Below, one piece after another: positions 1 to 7,630 of a stretch of 23,039 bases of DNA. Source of the DNA: Rhodospirillaceae bacterium. GTDB lineage: Bacteria > Pseudomonadota > Alphaproteobacteria > TMED109 > TMED131. The position numbers were made by a program, and so were the translations under genes. The stretch is from positions 1 to 23,039 of the forward strand of contig CACCMS010000013.1 in the NCBI GenBank assembly GCA_902547175.1. Reading direction: 5' to 3'. Under the pieces are notes generated by a model. The model did not search any database. It saw nothing but the letters and a program-made list of their open reading frames with translations, and was not told the origin of the DNA. Numbering within the stretch: the first letter of the stretch is position 1; each line of letters starts with the position of its first letter.

Positions 1-1
1 A

Positions 2-556
2 GAGGTAATAAAAACTATAAGAAATTTACAAGTTGGAGCTATTAGCAAACCTATTAAAACTAATTCTGGACTACATATTTACTTATTAAATGATAAGAGA
101 AAAACAAAAAAAATAATAGAAAATGAAACCTTATATAATCTTAGCCAAATATATTTTAAAATAACTGATGCTAATAAAAATAAAATACAAGATATAGAAA
201 ATAGAATTTTGAATTTAAGAGAAAACATAAAAAACTGCTTTCAGTTAGAAGAAACAATTAAAAAAGAGTCTGATAGTAGTGGAGGTAGTTTAGGCGTACT
301 CTCTTCTGAGTCATTAGATAAAAGATTCCTTGAAGTTCTAGAAGATAATTTACAAGTGGGACAGCTTAGTAAAGCTATTATTACAACAGAAGGAATTCAT
401 TCTATAATGTTATGCGAGCCAGCAAAGATGGTAGATCTAGATGAATTACGAAAAAATATTCAGCAAAATTTAAGAATAGAAAAAATCAATAATGCAGCAA
501 ATTTATTGTTAAACAGCATAAGGCAAAGAGCCTTAATTGAAATTAATTCAATATAA
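2..556 (+). CDS. surA: SurA-like periplasmic peptidyl-prolyl isomerase/chaperone, C-terminal part (5' end outside window)
   Basis: The reading frame is open from the window edge, so the gene is 5'-truncated; about 184 C-terminal residues are present. The first ~35 residues read like the end of a parvulin-type rotamase domain (L-Q-V-G-A-I-S-K-P, then S-G-L-H-I-Y). A second rotamase-like domain follows, with G-G-S-L-G-V-L, F-L-E-V-L and V-G-Q-L-S-K-A. The C-terminus ends in a helix with R-Q-R-A-L-I-E-I, as in SurA proteins. SurA family members escort outer-membrane proteins through the periplasm. rsmA starts 4 bp downstream, so the two are probably co-transcribed. In many Alphaproteobacteria pdxA lies between surA and rsmA; here it is absent. 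The signal peptide and N-terminal chaperone domain cannot be seen. A TTG at 209 is an internal codon, not the start. Confidence 0.85.
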   Translation, partial: EVIKTIRNLQVGAISKPIKTNSGLHIYLLNDKRKTKKIIENETLYNLSQIYFKITDANKNKIQDIENRILNLRENIKNCFQLEETIKKESDSSGGSLGVLSSESLDKRFLEVLEDNLQVGQLSKAIITTEGIHSIMLCEPAKMVDLDELRKNIQQNLRIEKINNAANLLLNSIRQRALIEINSI

Positions 557-560
557 TAAA

Positions 561-1388
561 ATGTATGAAGAAATTAATTTAAAAAATATAAAAAATAAAT
601 ATAAAATTATTCCTAAAAAACGCCTAGGTCAAAACTTTATCTTTGATCAGAATATTTTAAATAAAATTATTAGTAATATTCAACCAATTAGAAACTTTAA
701 TATTATTGAAATTGGTCCAGGTCCAGGAGGACTAACAGTTGCAATTTTAAAAAATAATCCCAAAAAGATGACCCTCATAGAAAAAGATTCATCGTTTTGT
801 AGTATTATAAATAATATTTTAAAGGAATATAGTCATATAGAAAGCAATCTAATAATAGATGACTTTCTAAATTTTAACCTAAAAAAACATATAAGTTCTA
901 ATACAAAAATTGTATCCAACTTACCCTATTATTTATCTACTAAAATTTTATTAAAAGTTTTACCTTTTTATGACGGTATTAAAGAAGTAATGTTTACATT
1001 TCAAAAAGAGGTAGCTGACAGAATTATCTCAGGGCCAAATAGTAAAAATTACTCTAGACTGTCTGTTATAGTACAATCAGTATGTGATATTAAAAAAAAG
1101 CAAAAACTTCCTGCTAAAATTTTCTATCCAGTACCAAAGGTTAGTAGCACTGTATTAACTTTTGTGAGAAAAAAAAAAATTATGATAAATAATTTTAAAA
1201 GTTTAGAAGAACTAACTAAGCTAGCTTTTAATAAAAGAAGGAAAAGTATTAAAAACTCTCTAAAAAATGTTAATAATATTTCTTATTTTCTTAGGGAACT
1301 TAATATCGAAGATCAAGCAAGACCAGAACAATTATCAGTAGACCAATTTTGTAAATTAGCCAATTTAATATATAATTTTAAAAAATAA
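561..1388 (+). CDS. rsmA: 16S rRNA (adenine1518-N6/adenine1519-N6)-dimethyltransferase RsmA (KsgA)
   Basis: A 275-residue SAM-dependent methyltransferase that dimethylates two adjacent adenines near the 3' end of 16S rRNA during late 30S assembly. Visible hallmarks are the N-terminal K-R-L-G-Q-N-F (about residues 20-26), the SAM-binding E-I-G-P-G-P-G-G-L-T (50-59) and the catalytic N-L-P-Y-Y motif (120-124). The length fits the family. I chose the ATG at 561, 4 bp after the surA stop, rather than a TTG at 537 that would overlap surA and add residues not typical of the family. The 3' end overlaps the convergent gmk gene by 11 bp. An 11-nt A run inside the gene is in frame. Confidence 0.96.
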   Translation: MYEEINLKNIKNKYKIIPKKRLGQNFIFDQNILNKIISNIQPIRNFNIIEIGPGPGGLTVAILKNNPKKMTLIEKDSSFCSIINNILKEYSHIESNLIIDDFLNFNLKKHISSNTKIVSNLPYYLSTKILLKVLPFYDGIKEVMFTFQKEVADRIISGPNSKNYSRLSVIVQSVCDIKKKQKLPAKIFYPVPKVSSTVLTFVRKKKIMINNFKSLEELTKLAFNKRRKSIKNSLKNVNNISYFLRELNIEDQARPEQLSVDQFCKLANLIYNFKK

Positions 1389-2013
1389 CTTTTCTTACAA
1401 AATTATTAAGGCCCGTTTGTCTTTTTCTTTTTAATCTCTCAGCAGTAAGTATAGCAACTAGCTTTTGCAAGGTTAGTTCTAAGTCATCATTTATTATTAC
1501 ATAATCATACTCTGCCCAATGTGTCATTTCTGAGTTGGCTTCAGACATTCTTTTTTTGACTACTTCTTTAGAGTCTTGTGCTCTATTTAATAATCGTTTT
1601 TCTAACTCTATTGTAGATGGAGGTAATACAAAAACTGAAACTAAGTGTTCTGATTCTTTTTCTTTTAGTTCTTGGGTTCCCTGCCAATCAATATCAAAGA
1701 GAATATCTTTACCTTTTTCAAGTTTTTCAATAATAGGTTTTTTAAGTGTTCCATATTTATTTCCAAATACTTCTGCATGTTCTAAAAACCTGTCTTCTTT
1801 AATCATTTTTACAAATGATTTTTCATCTACAAAAATATAATCTATATTATTTTTTTCTAATTTTCTTGGACGTCTTGTTGTGACAGAAATTGATAACTCT
1901 ATATTATTATCAATTTCTATTAATTTTCTTGCTAGAGTAGTCTTACCCGCACCCGAAGGAGAAGATATAACAAATAATATTCCAGATCTTTGAATTTTAT
2001 TATTTAATTTCAT
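1378..2013 (-). CDS. gmk: Guanylate kinase
   Basis: A 211-residue guanylate kinase that phosphorylates GMP to GDP with ATP. The P-loop S-S-P-S-G-A-G-K-T-T lies at about residues 17-26. The GMP-binding S-V-T-T-R-R-P-R (about 43-50) and I-D-W-Q-G (about 107-111) are the expected family motifs. The start ATG lies inside the 3' end of mltG (14-bp overlap) and is preceded by an AGGAGA Shine-Dalgarno, so translation is probably coupled to mltG. The 3' end overlaps rsmA on the other strand by 11 bp, leaving no room for a hairpin terminator. The alphaproteobacterial order fabF-mltG-gmk is preserved. Confidence 0.97.
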   Translation of the reverse strand: MKLNNKIQRSGILFVISSPSGAGKTTLARKLIEIDNNIELSISVTTRRPRKLEKNNIDYIFVDEKSFVKMIKEDRFLEHAEVFGNKYGTLKKPIIEKLEKGKDILFDIDWQGTQELKEKESEHLVSVFVLPPSTIELEKRLLNRAQDSKEVVKKRMSEANSEMTHWAEYDYVIINDDLELTLQKLVAILTAERLKRKRQTGLNNFVRKVIF

Positions 2014-2967
2014 CAGACTCTCCTAGTTTATCTTTCCACAATTTTATATTTGCTAAATGTTCTTTATAATTATTACTAAACCTATGTCCACCGACTCCAT
2101 CAGCAACAAAATATAAAAAACTTGTTTTCTTTGGGTTCATAGCAGCATCTAAAGCTTGCATACCTGGACTACAAATTGCCGTTAAAGGTAATCCCTTTCT
2201 TGTATATGTATTCCATGGATTATCTGACAATAAATCCTTCTTAAGAATTTTTCTAGTTTTAAATTTATTTGTTAGGTTTTTATAATAAAGAATGGTGGGA
2301 TCTGACTGTAACTTCATGCCTTTTTCAATTCTATTGTGAAAAACACTTGAAATAATATATTTTTCATAATTATTCATTGCCTCGGCTTCAATTAAAGAAG
2401 CAAAATTAATTAAATCTACCTGAGATTTAAATAAATTATTTTTGTTTCTCCATATAGAATCAACAATTTTATCCATTTTTCTTTGCATTCTCGAGATAAT
2501 AATATTTTTATCATCATTTCTCTGAAAAAAGTATGTATCTGGAAAAATTGTTCCTTCCGGAGGCAATTTAGAAATATTTCCCATTAAAAAAACATTATTA
2601 TTTACTATATCAAAAATTTCTTTGCTTGAACTACATTCAGGAATTATAAGCTTACGATAATAATAATTTCCATTTATAAATTTTTTTAATATATCAATTT
2701 TTGAAGTTTCTCCCTGGAGAAAATATTCACCATGCTTAATTTTTTTATCATTACCAGTAAGTTTTAGTAATGCTTTGAATACAAAAATACTTTTAATTAA
2801 ATTTTCATTCTTAAGTGTTCTAACTATTTCATTTACCGTTTGCCCTTGTTTAATAAAAACTACATTATTATAAGGAATAGTTATTTTCGAATATATTGAA
2901 TAAAAAAAGTAAAAAATTAATACTAAAAAAAAAAAAAGAGAAAAAAATATAAGTGCTTTACTTTCAT
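2000..2967 (-). CDS. mltG: Endolytic murein transglycosylase MltG (YceG-like), frame broken near the N-terminus by a 13-nt homopolymer
   Basis: MltG is an inner-membrane lytic transglycosylase thought to terminate glycan strands. The body (2000 to about 2924) is clear. It has a LysM-like segment with G-Q-T-V-N-E-I, a T-I-P-E-G-like L-I-I-P-E-C, P-E-G-T-I-F-P-D-T-Y, the catalytic L-I-E-A-E-A, V-F-H-N-R and G-M-K-L-Q-S-D-P-T. In the body frame no ATG, GTG or TTG start exists upstream of 2584, yet 110 codons of clear MltG sequence lie there. The natural start is the ATG at 2967-2965, which overlaps the fabF stop as ATGA and encodes M-K-V-K-H-L-Y-F-F-L-F-F-F. It is one frame off and hits TAG just after a T13 run (2937-2925). 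A run of 14 or 11 T would give one continuous protein of about 322 residues (14 T) with an N-terminal membrane helix. This could be a sequencing indel, a young pseudogene or slippage-dependent expression. Confidence 0.85.
2925..2937 (-). repeat. 13-nt A/T homopolymer causing the mltG frame break
   Basis: Thirteen consecutive A on the + strand (T on the coding strand) lie in the membrane-helix codons of mltG. Upstream of the run the ATGA-coupled start is in one frame; downstream the MltG body is in another. Only run lengths of 11 or 14 join the two. Confidence 0.9.
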
Positions 2968-4226
2968 TTTAATTTCCCGACAACTATGGAAGCATTTGTA
3001 CCTCCAAAACCAAATGAGTTTGATAAGGCTATGTTAACTTTTTTTTCTTTAGCATAGTTAGGAACTAAATCTATTTCTAAAGGTTCCTGACAAGGCTCTT
3101 CTAGGTTCAAGGTAGGTGGAATAATATCATGATAAGTAGATAAAATGCAAAAAATAGCTTCCACTGCTCCTGCTGCTCCCAACAAATGCCCAATAGATGA
3201 CTTAGTTGAACTCATACTTATCCCTTTGATGTTATTATAAAACAGTTTAGAAACAGAGTTTAGCTCTATTTCATCTCCTAGTGGAGTAGAAGTACCATGA
3301 GCATTAATATAACTTACCTCTTCTATATTAATTTTACCATTTTTAAGTGCCGCTTCCATACATCTATATCCTCCATTACCATCTGATGCAGGAGCAGTAA
3401 TATGATATGCATCTCCTGAAAGACCATACCCTAGTATTTCTGAATAAATCTTTGCTCCCCTTTTTTTGGCATTTTCATAATTTTCTAACACTACCACTCC
3501 TGCTCCTTCACCCATCACAAAACCATCTCTTCTCTTATCCCAAGGTCTAGACGCTTTTTGAGGAAAGTCATTGAAATTAGTAGATAGTGCTCTTGCTGCT
3601 GCAAATCCTGCTACTCCTAATCTGCATACTGCTGCCTCAGAACCGCCAGCTACCATAATATCAGCTTCTCCTGATTTAATTATTCTAGCAGCATCTCCTA
3701 TTGCATGTGCGCCAGTTGAACAAGCTGTGACGACAGAGTGGTTTGGGCCTTTTAAACCGTGTTTAATTGATACTTGTCCGGAGGCTAAATTAATCAAACA
3801 TGACGGTATAAAAAAGGGACTCATTCTTTTCGGTCCTTTTTGTGTTAAAGTTTCATTGGCTTTAGCTATAGATTGCAAACCTCCTATTCCAGAACCTATT
3901 AAAACTCCAGCTCTTTTTGCGGTTTCTTCGTCAAGCTTACCTATGTCAGAATCCTCAATAGCTTGATCTGCTGCTGCTATTGCATATAAAATAAAGTCAT
4001 CAATTTTTCTTTGATCTTTAGGTTCTACAAAATCTTCAGCATTAAATCCGAATTGTTCTTCTCTCCCAGGAATTTGACCAGCGATTTTAACGTTTAAATC
4101 GTCAGTGTTAAAAGAAGTAATTTGATTAATACCAGACTTGGATTTTAATAACTGATTCCACGTATCATTTACATTTGAGGCTAACGGGCTGACCATACCT
4201 ATTCCGGTTACCACTACCCTATTCAT
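2964..4226 (-). CDS. fabF: Beta-ketoacyl-ACP synthase II
   Basis: A 420-residue thiolase-fold condensing enzyme. It elongates acyl-ACP with malonyl-ACP in type II fatty acid synthesis. The catalytic triad is visible: Cys169 in T-A-C-S-T-G, His310 in N-A-H-G-T-S-T-P and His347 in G-H-L-L-G-A-A-G. The G-F-G-G-T-N-A-S signature lies near the C-terminus, and the N-terminus reads V-V-V-T-G-I-G-M-V-S-P. The length matches FabF. It lies 30 bp downstream of acpP, its acyl-carrier substrate, and shares a 4-bp ATGA overlap with mltG, which points to one acpP-fabF-mltG-gmk transcript. Confidence 0.98.
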   Translation of the reverse strand: MNRVVVTGIGMVSPLASNVNDTWNQLLKSKSGINQITSFNTDDLNVKIAGQIPGREEQFGFNAEDFVEPKDQRKIDDFILYAIAAADQAIEDSDIGKLDEETAKRAGVLIGSGIGGLQSIAKANETLTQKGPKRMSPFFIPSCLINLASGQVSIKHGLKGPNHSVVTACSTGAHAIGDAARIIKSGEADIMVAGGSEAAVCRLGVAGFAAARALSTNFNDFPQKASRPWDKRRDGFVMGEGAGVVVLENYENAKKRGAKIYSEILGYGLSGDAYHITAPASDGNGGYRCMEAALKNGKINIEEVSYINAHGTSTPLGDEIELNSVSKLFYNNIKGISMSSTKSSIGHLLGAAGAVEAIFCILSTYHDIIPPTLNLEEPCQEPLEIDLVPNYAKEKKVNIALSNSFGFGGTNASIVVGKLK

Positions 4227-4256
4227 TGCTACCTACACATTTTCTAAAATTATACT

Positions 4257-4490
4257 CTATACATTTTCTTCTATGTAAGATATTGCGTCCTTTACTGTAA
4301 CAATTTTTTCAGCGATGTCATCAGGTATCTCACAACTGAACTCTTCTTCAAATGCCATTACTAACTCAACTGTATCCAAGCTATCCGCACCTAGGTCATC
4401 TATAAATGAAGCAGTTTCAGTAACCTTTTCTTCGTCAACTCCTAAATGTTCAATTACAATTTTTTTTACTCTTTCTGATATATCACTCAT
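4257..4490 (-). CDS. acpP: Acyl carrier protein
   Basis: A 77-residue acidic acyl carrier protein. Ser37 in the D-S-L-D-T-V-E-L motif is the phosphopantetheine attachment site. The protein carries growing acyl chains between FabD, FabG and FabF, all encoded next to it. A GGGA Shine-Dalgarno lies about 7 nt before the ATG. The 72-bp gap to fabG contains a candidate promoter and the TTGCAAGTA motif also found upstream of fabD, so acpP probably heads its own transcript. Confidence 0.98.
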   Translation of the reverse strand: MSDISERVKKIVIEHLGVDEEKVTETASFIDDLGADSLDTVELVMAFEEEFSCEIPDDIAEKIVTVKDAISYIEENV

Positions 4491-4537
4491 TTTAATCCCT
4501 TTCTTTTAGATTAGATAACTATATTATTTTGTAAATT

Positions 4538-4546
4538 TTGCAAGTA
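4538..4546 (-). promoter_or_regulatory. TACTTGCAA motif upstream of acpP
   Basis: TACTTGCAA on the coding strand lies with its last base 48 positions upstream of the acpP ATG. The same 9-mer is at exactly the same distance upstream of fabD. TTGCAA resembles a -35 hexamer. A TATAGT lies 14 nt further on (4523-4518), a short spacer, so the motif may be a promoter element or an operator. No regulator is identified. Confidence 0.45.
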
Positions 4547-4562
4547 CTTTATAATTTAATAG

Positions 4563-5303
4563 TTACATTAGCATTCCTCCATTAACATGAAAAGTTTGTC
4601 CTGTAATATAACTAGCTTTATCACTTGCTAAGAATTTAGTCAAACTAGATATATCATCAGGCACTCCAATTCTTTTAATAGGTATGTTATTAAGAATCTT
4701 ATCTTCACTTTTTTCAAGTAAATCAGAGGTCATTGCTGTTTTAATAAAACCTGGAGCAATACAATTTGCTGTTATTCCTCTACTAGCTACTTCAAGTGCA
4801 ATAGATTTAGTCATACCTTCTAAGCCTGCTTTAGAAGCAGCATAATTAGCTTGACCTAAATTACCTGAAGAACCTACTACTGAAGAAATATTTATTATTC
4901 TACCAAATCGATTTTTTATCATAAACCTTAATATTTCTTTAGTTAAAAAAAAAGTAGTGCTTAAATTAAGGTTTATAACTTCATTCCACTCTTCTTCTTT
5001 CATTCTTAAGGTCAAATTATCTCTGGTAATACCTGCGTTATTTATTAGTATGTCTATTTTATTATCAAACTCTTCGTTAATCTTAGTAATAATATTTTTT
5101 ACATTTCTGTAGTCACTGAAATCACAAGATAAATATTTTGTGCTACTTTCTAATTCTTGAGATAATGCATTTAGTTTGTCTTCATTCGTCCCAATAATTA
5201 ATAAATTATTATTATCTCCATCAAAGTTTTTTACGATGGCTTTTCCTATTCCTCCCGTAGCACCAGTAATAAGTATATTTTGATTTTGTATGTTAACCTG
5301 CAT
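4563..5303 (-). CDS. fabG: 3-oxoacyl-ACP reductase FabG (SDR family)
   Basis: A 246-residue short-chain dehydrogenase that reduces 3-ketoacyl-ACP with NADPH. It shows the T-G-A-T-G-G-I-G dinucleotide loop at 13-20, N-N-A-G at 88-91 and the catalytic Ser141-Tyr154-Lys158 in I-S-S-V-V-G and Q-A-N-Y-A-A-S-K. The start overlaps the 3' end of fabD by 11 bp and has a full GGAGG Shine-Dalgarno inside fabD, so fabD and fabG are one transcript. Its position between fabD and acpP supports FabG rather than a generic SDR. Confidence 0.97.
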   Translation of the reverse strand: MQVNIQNQNILITGATGGIGKAIVKNFDGDNNNLLIIGTNEDKLNALSQELESSTKYLSCDFSDYRNVKNIITKINEEFDNKIDILINNAGITRDNLTLRMKEEEWNEVINLNLSTTFFLTKEILRFMIKNRFGRIINISSVVGSSGNLGQANYAASKAGLEGMTKSIALEVASRGITANCIAPGFIKTAMTSDLLEKSEDKILNNIPIKRIGVPDDISSLTKFLASDKASYITGQTFHVNGGMLM

Positions 5304-6243
5304 TATTATCCTCCATAAAAGTCTCTATTTGTTTTATTGATGATAATGATATAGTAATTAATTCTTCATCAAATTTCATTCGCTTTATCATATTTGATAA
5401 TGTATTACCATTTCCAATCTCCAAAAATATACCTGTTCTCTCTTTTACCATAAAACTTACGCTTTCATACCACCTGACTGTTGAAAATGTCTGATTGACC
5501 AAAGAATTCTTTAAATCTTCTAAGTCTTCAAATGGTTTTGCAGAATAATTCAAAACTATAGGTATAATAGGATTCTTAAAAATCAATTTGTTAAAAGATT
5601 TTTTTAACTGCTTAGAAGTCTCTAACATATATTTACAATGAAATGGTGCACTCACTAACAATTTTATTGCTTTAATTTTTTTTTCTTTTGCTTCATCTAT
5701 GATCATATCAATAGCTTCAGTATCACCAGATAACACTATTTGGTTAATCAAATTATAATTAGCTATTTCACATACTAAGTTATTGGGTAATTTAGCAATG
5801 AGTTCTTTAACTTCATTGATTTCTAAACCTATTAGAGCAGCCATGGCACCTTTCCCCTTGGGTAAAGAATTCTGCATACTTTTTCCTCTTTTTTTTAATA
5901 ATAATGCTACTTCTCTTAAACTTAGACAATCAGTTGCAGCCAAAGCTGTATATTCACCTAAAGAGTGTCCTGCACAAAAACTTGATTCTTTTACATTAAA
6001 TCCAAATTCACTTTTTAATACTTCTAAAATGGCAATAGATACTGTCATTATTGCTGGTTGCGCATTTTCAGTTAAAGTTAGTTCTTCTAAAGGGCCATCA
6101 AATATTAATTTTGATAAATTTTGTGATAAACTATCATCAACATTTTGAAAAACTTCTTTTGCAATTTGAAAATTATCAAAGAACTCTTTACCCATACCTA
6201 TTTTTTGTGATCCTTGTCCTGGAAATACTAAACAATTTGCCAT
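5293..6243 (-). CDS. fabD: Malonyl-CoA:ACP transacylase
   Basis: A 316-residue acyltransferase that loads malonate from malonyl-CoA onto ACP. Features seen are F-P-G-Q-G-S-Q at about 7-13, the nucleophile elbow G-H-S-L-G-E-Y with Ser94, Arg119 for carboxylate binding and His202 in A-P-F-H-C. The length is normal. An AAGG-type Shine-Dalgarno precedes the ATG. It is divergent from rpsF across 103 bp and is the first gene of the leftward fatty-acid cluster. Confidence 0.97.
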   Translation of the reverse strand: MANCLVFPGQGSQKIGMGKEFFDNFQIAKEVFQNVDDSLSQNLSKLIFDGPLEELTLTENAQPAIMTVSIAILEVLKSEFGFNVKESSFCAGHSLGEYTALAATDCLSLREVALLLKKRGKSMQNSLPKGKGAMAALIGLEINEVKELIAKLPNNLVCEIANYNLINQIVLSGDTEAIDMIIDEAKEKKIKAIKLLVSAPFHCKYMLETSKQLKKSFNKLIFKNPIIPIVLNYSAKPFEDLEDLKNSLVNQTFSTVRWYESVSFMVKERTGIFLEIGNGNTLSNMIKRMKFDEELITISLSSIKQIETFMEDNNAG

Positions 6244-6268
6244 AATATACCTTTGAAAATTTATATAT

Positions 6269-6318
6269 ACTATAAAATATAAAATAAAACTTGCAAGTAG
6301 CTCAAATTTTATTATATT
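6269..6318. promoter_or_regulatory. Divergent fabD/rpsF promoter region sharing a palindromic TTGCAA
   Basis: The palindrome CTTGCAAG sits at 6290-6297. On the minus strand TTGCAA, a 16-nt spacer and TATAGT (6274-6269) form a plausible promoter for fabD. On the plus strand the same TTGCAA (6291-6296), a 16-nt spacer and TATATT (6313-6318) form one for rpsF. If both are used, the two promoters share one -35 box. This is read from sequence alone, and AT-rich DNA produces -10-like hexamers often. Confidence 0.45.
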
Positions 6319-6346
6319 TCAATTTTTAATGTAATATATTTTAAAT

Positions 6347-6730
6347 ATGCAATTATATGAAACAATATATATAGTAAAGCAGGATCTAGATAATAAAGCA
6401 TTGAAAGATCTTGAAAAAAAATATGAAAACCTTTTAAAGCTCAATAAGGCAATAATTGAGTATAAAGAAAATTGGGGCTTAAGAAATCTTGCTTACAAAA
6501 TACAAAATTACAAAAAAGGCTATTATTACATGATAGTTTTTAACGGTGAGAAAGAAACAGTAAGTGAATTAGAAAGAAACTTTAGAATAGATGAAAATAT
6601 AATAAGGTTTCTCACATCTAAAGCTGATAGTATTCCTTCTGAGCCCACCCCTATAATGAAACATAAAATTGAGAAAGAAAATGCTGAAAGTTTTGCTAAT
6701 GAAGTTAATTTAGAAACTATTGAGAGCTAG
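6347..6730 (+). CDS. rpsF: 30S ribosomal protein bS6
   Basis: A 127-residue small-subunit protein that pairs with bS18 in the platform of the 30S subunit. The N-terminus Y-E-T-I-Y-I-V-K, the central [10 protein letters not shown] and the G-Y-Y-Y-M-I-V-F strand match bS6, as does [12 protein letters not shown]. The tail after about residue 95 is low-complexity and acidic, as is common in the family. No strong Shine-Dalgarno is seen. It is the first gene of rpsF-rpsR-rplI, 2 bp before rpsR. Confidence 0.97.
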   Translation: MQLYETIYIVKQDLDNKALKDLEKKYENLLKLNKAIIEYKENWGLRNLAYKIQNYKKGYYYMIVFNGEKETVSELERNFRIDENIIRFLTSKADSIPSEPTPIMKHKIEKENAESFANEVNLETIES

Positions 6731-6732
6731 GA

Positions 6733-7005
6733 ATGCGAAATAATAGAGAAAATACTAGAAAAAATAATAATACGAAGAATCAGCTTTTTACTAAAAAGTA
6801 TAAGTCATGTCCTTTTAGCAATAAAAATTCACCAAAAATTGACTACAAAAATGTAAAACTGTTAGAAAAATACATCTCAGAAAAAGGTAAAATTATGCCT
6901 AGTAGAATAAGTTTTGTATCTACTTCTAAACAAAGATTATTATCTAAAGCAATCAAGAAAGCTAGAACATTAGCATTAATATCTCATGTGGGAAAAATGC
7001 GATGA
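6733..7005 (+). CDS. rpsR: 30S ribosomal protein bS18
   Basis: A 90-residue basic protein, the partner of bS6 on the 30S platform. The conserved [19 protein letters not shown] core and the [11 protein letters not shown] tail identify it. The N-terminal ~25 residues are Asn/Lys/Arg-rich. A GGA lies directly before the ATG. Its TGA stop overlaps the rplI ATG as ATGA. Confidence 0.97.
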   Translation: MRNNRENTRKNNNTKNQLFTKKYKSCPFSNKNSPKIDYKNVKLLEKYISEKGKIMPSRISFVSTSKQRLLSKAIKKARTLALISHVGKMR

Positions 7006-7463
7006 TAAATGTAATTTTACTAGAAAAGATATCTAAATTAGGAAATATAGGACAAGAGGTCAAAGTCAAGGACGGCTTTGCTAGAAATTACCTTATACCC
7101 AATAAAAAAGCAATTAGGGCTTCTGAGGAAAATAAAAAGTTTTTCGAACAAAAAAGAGAAGAGCTAGTTAAGATTAATGAAGAAAAAATTAAAGTTGCTA
7201 CAGAAAAATTAAAAAAAGTCCCTAATACCATAAATATTATCAGAGAAGCAAGTGAACAAGGTGCACTTTTTGGCTCCGTTACGTCCAGAGATATAGCTAA
7301 AGAAATAAAAATTGATGATTTTGAAGTTAGTGCTAAAGATGTTATTTTGAGGTCCGTTATTAAAAATGTTGGTGAATTTCAAGTAAAAATAGTTTTACAT
7401 CCTGAAGTTTCCAAAGAAGTTAATGTAATAGTAGAAAAGTCGGAAGAATCAGTTAAGAATTAA
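7002..7463 (+). CDS. rplI: 50S ribosomal protein bL9
   Basis: A 153-residue large-subunit protein. The N-terminal domain shows the classic [21 protein letters not shown] pattern at about residues 12-32. A long charged helix follows and then a C-terminal domain with the G-x-L-F-G-S-V-T motif (residues 87-94). Its ATG overlaps the rpsR stop by 4 bp. It is the last gene before the 167-bp dnaB spacer. Confidence 0.97.
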   Translation: MINVILLEKISKLGNIGQEVKVKDGFARNYLIPNKKAIRASEENKKFFEQKREELVKINEEKIKVATEKLKKVPNTINIIREASEQGALFGSVTSRDIAKEIKIDDFEVSAKDVILRSVIKNVGEFQVKIVLHPEVSKEVNVIVEKSEESVKN

Positions 7464-7498
7464 TTTAAAATATTTCCATTTTGTTTAATTTCTAATAG

Positions 7499-7507
7499 TT
7501 ATCCACA
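7499..7507 (+). promoter_or_regulatory. DnaA box, consensus TTATCCACA
   Basis: An exact match to the high-affinity DnaA box, 123 bp upstream of the dnaB start. A second box in the same orientation begins 53 bp further on, and a very AT-rich stretch follows. Confidence 0.6.
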
Positions 7508-7551
7508 TAATTCACATAAAATACTCTTATATTTTCTGGTAAAATTTATAG

Positions 7552-7560
7552 TTTTCCACA
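7552..7560 (+). promoter_or_regulatory. DnaA box, TTTTCCACA
   Basis: This matches the general DnaA consensus TTWTNCACA at every position and has the same orientation as the box at 7499. It lies just upstream of an AT-rich stretch and the presumed dnaB promoter. Confidence 0.5.
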
Positions 7561-7606
7561 GAACATAAAAAGAGAATATATTTTTTTAAATAAAAGTTTA
7601 TTTTAG

Positions 7607-7612
7607 TATAAT
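7607..7612 (+). promoter_or_regulatory. Probable -10 element of the dnaB promoter
   Basis: A perfect TATAAT 18 nt before the dnaB ATG; transcription would start about 12 nt before the gene. No good -35 is seen. A 7-bp inverted repeat (AAATAAA/TTTATTT, 7588-7603) lies just upstream. Confidence 0.45.
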
Positions 7613-7630
7613 TTTAATAAATAATTTAAT

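Noticed and set aside
1535..1840. Open frame opposite gmk
   Set aside because: Lies wholly inside gmk, which has clear kinase motifs; the antisense translation is Ser/Phe-rich with no family resemblance.
3571..3966. 131-codon open frame opposite fabF
   Set aside because: Antisense shadow of a strongly conserved gene; no start context or recognisable domain.
5783..6148. Open frames opposite fabD
   Set aside because: Shadows of fabD without Shine-Dalgarno or family motifs.
7588..7603. Inverted repeat AAATAAA/TTTATTT as a terminator for rplI
   Set aside because: A/T-only stem with a 2-nt loop and no stable hairpin; it overlaps the probable dnaB promoter spacer instead.
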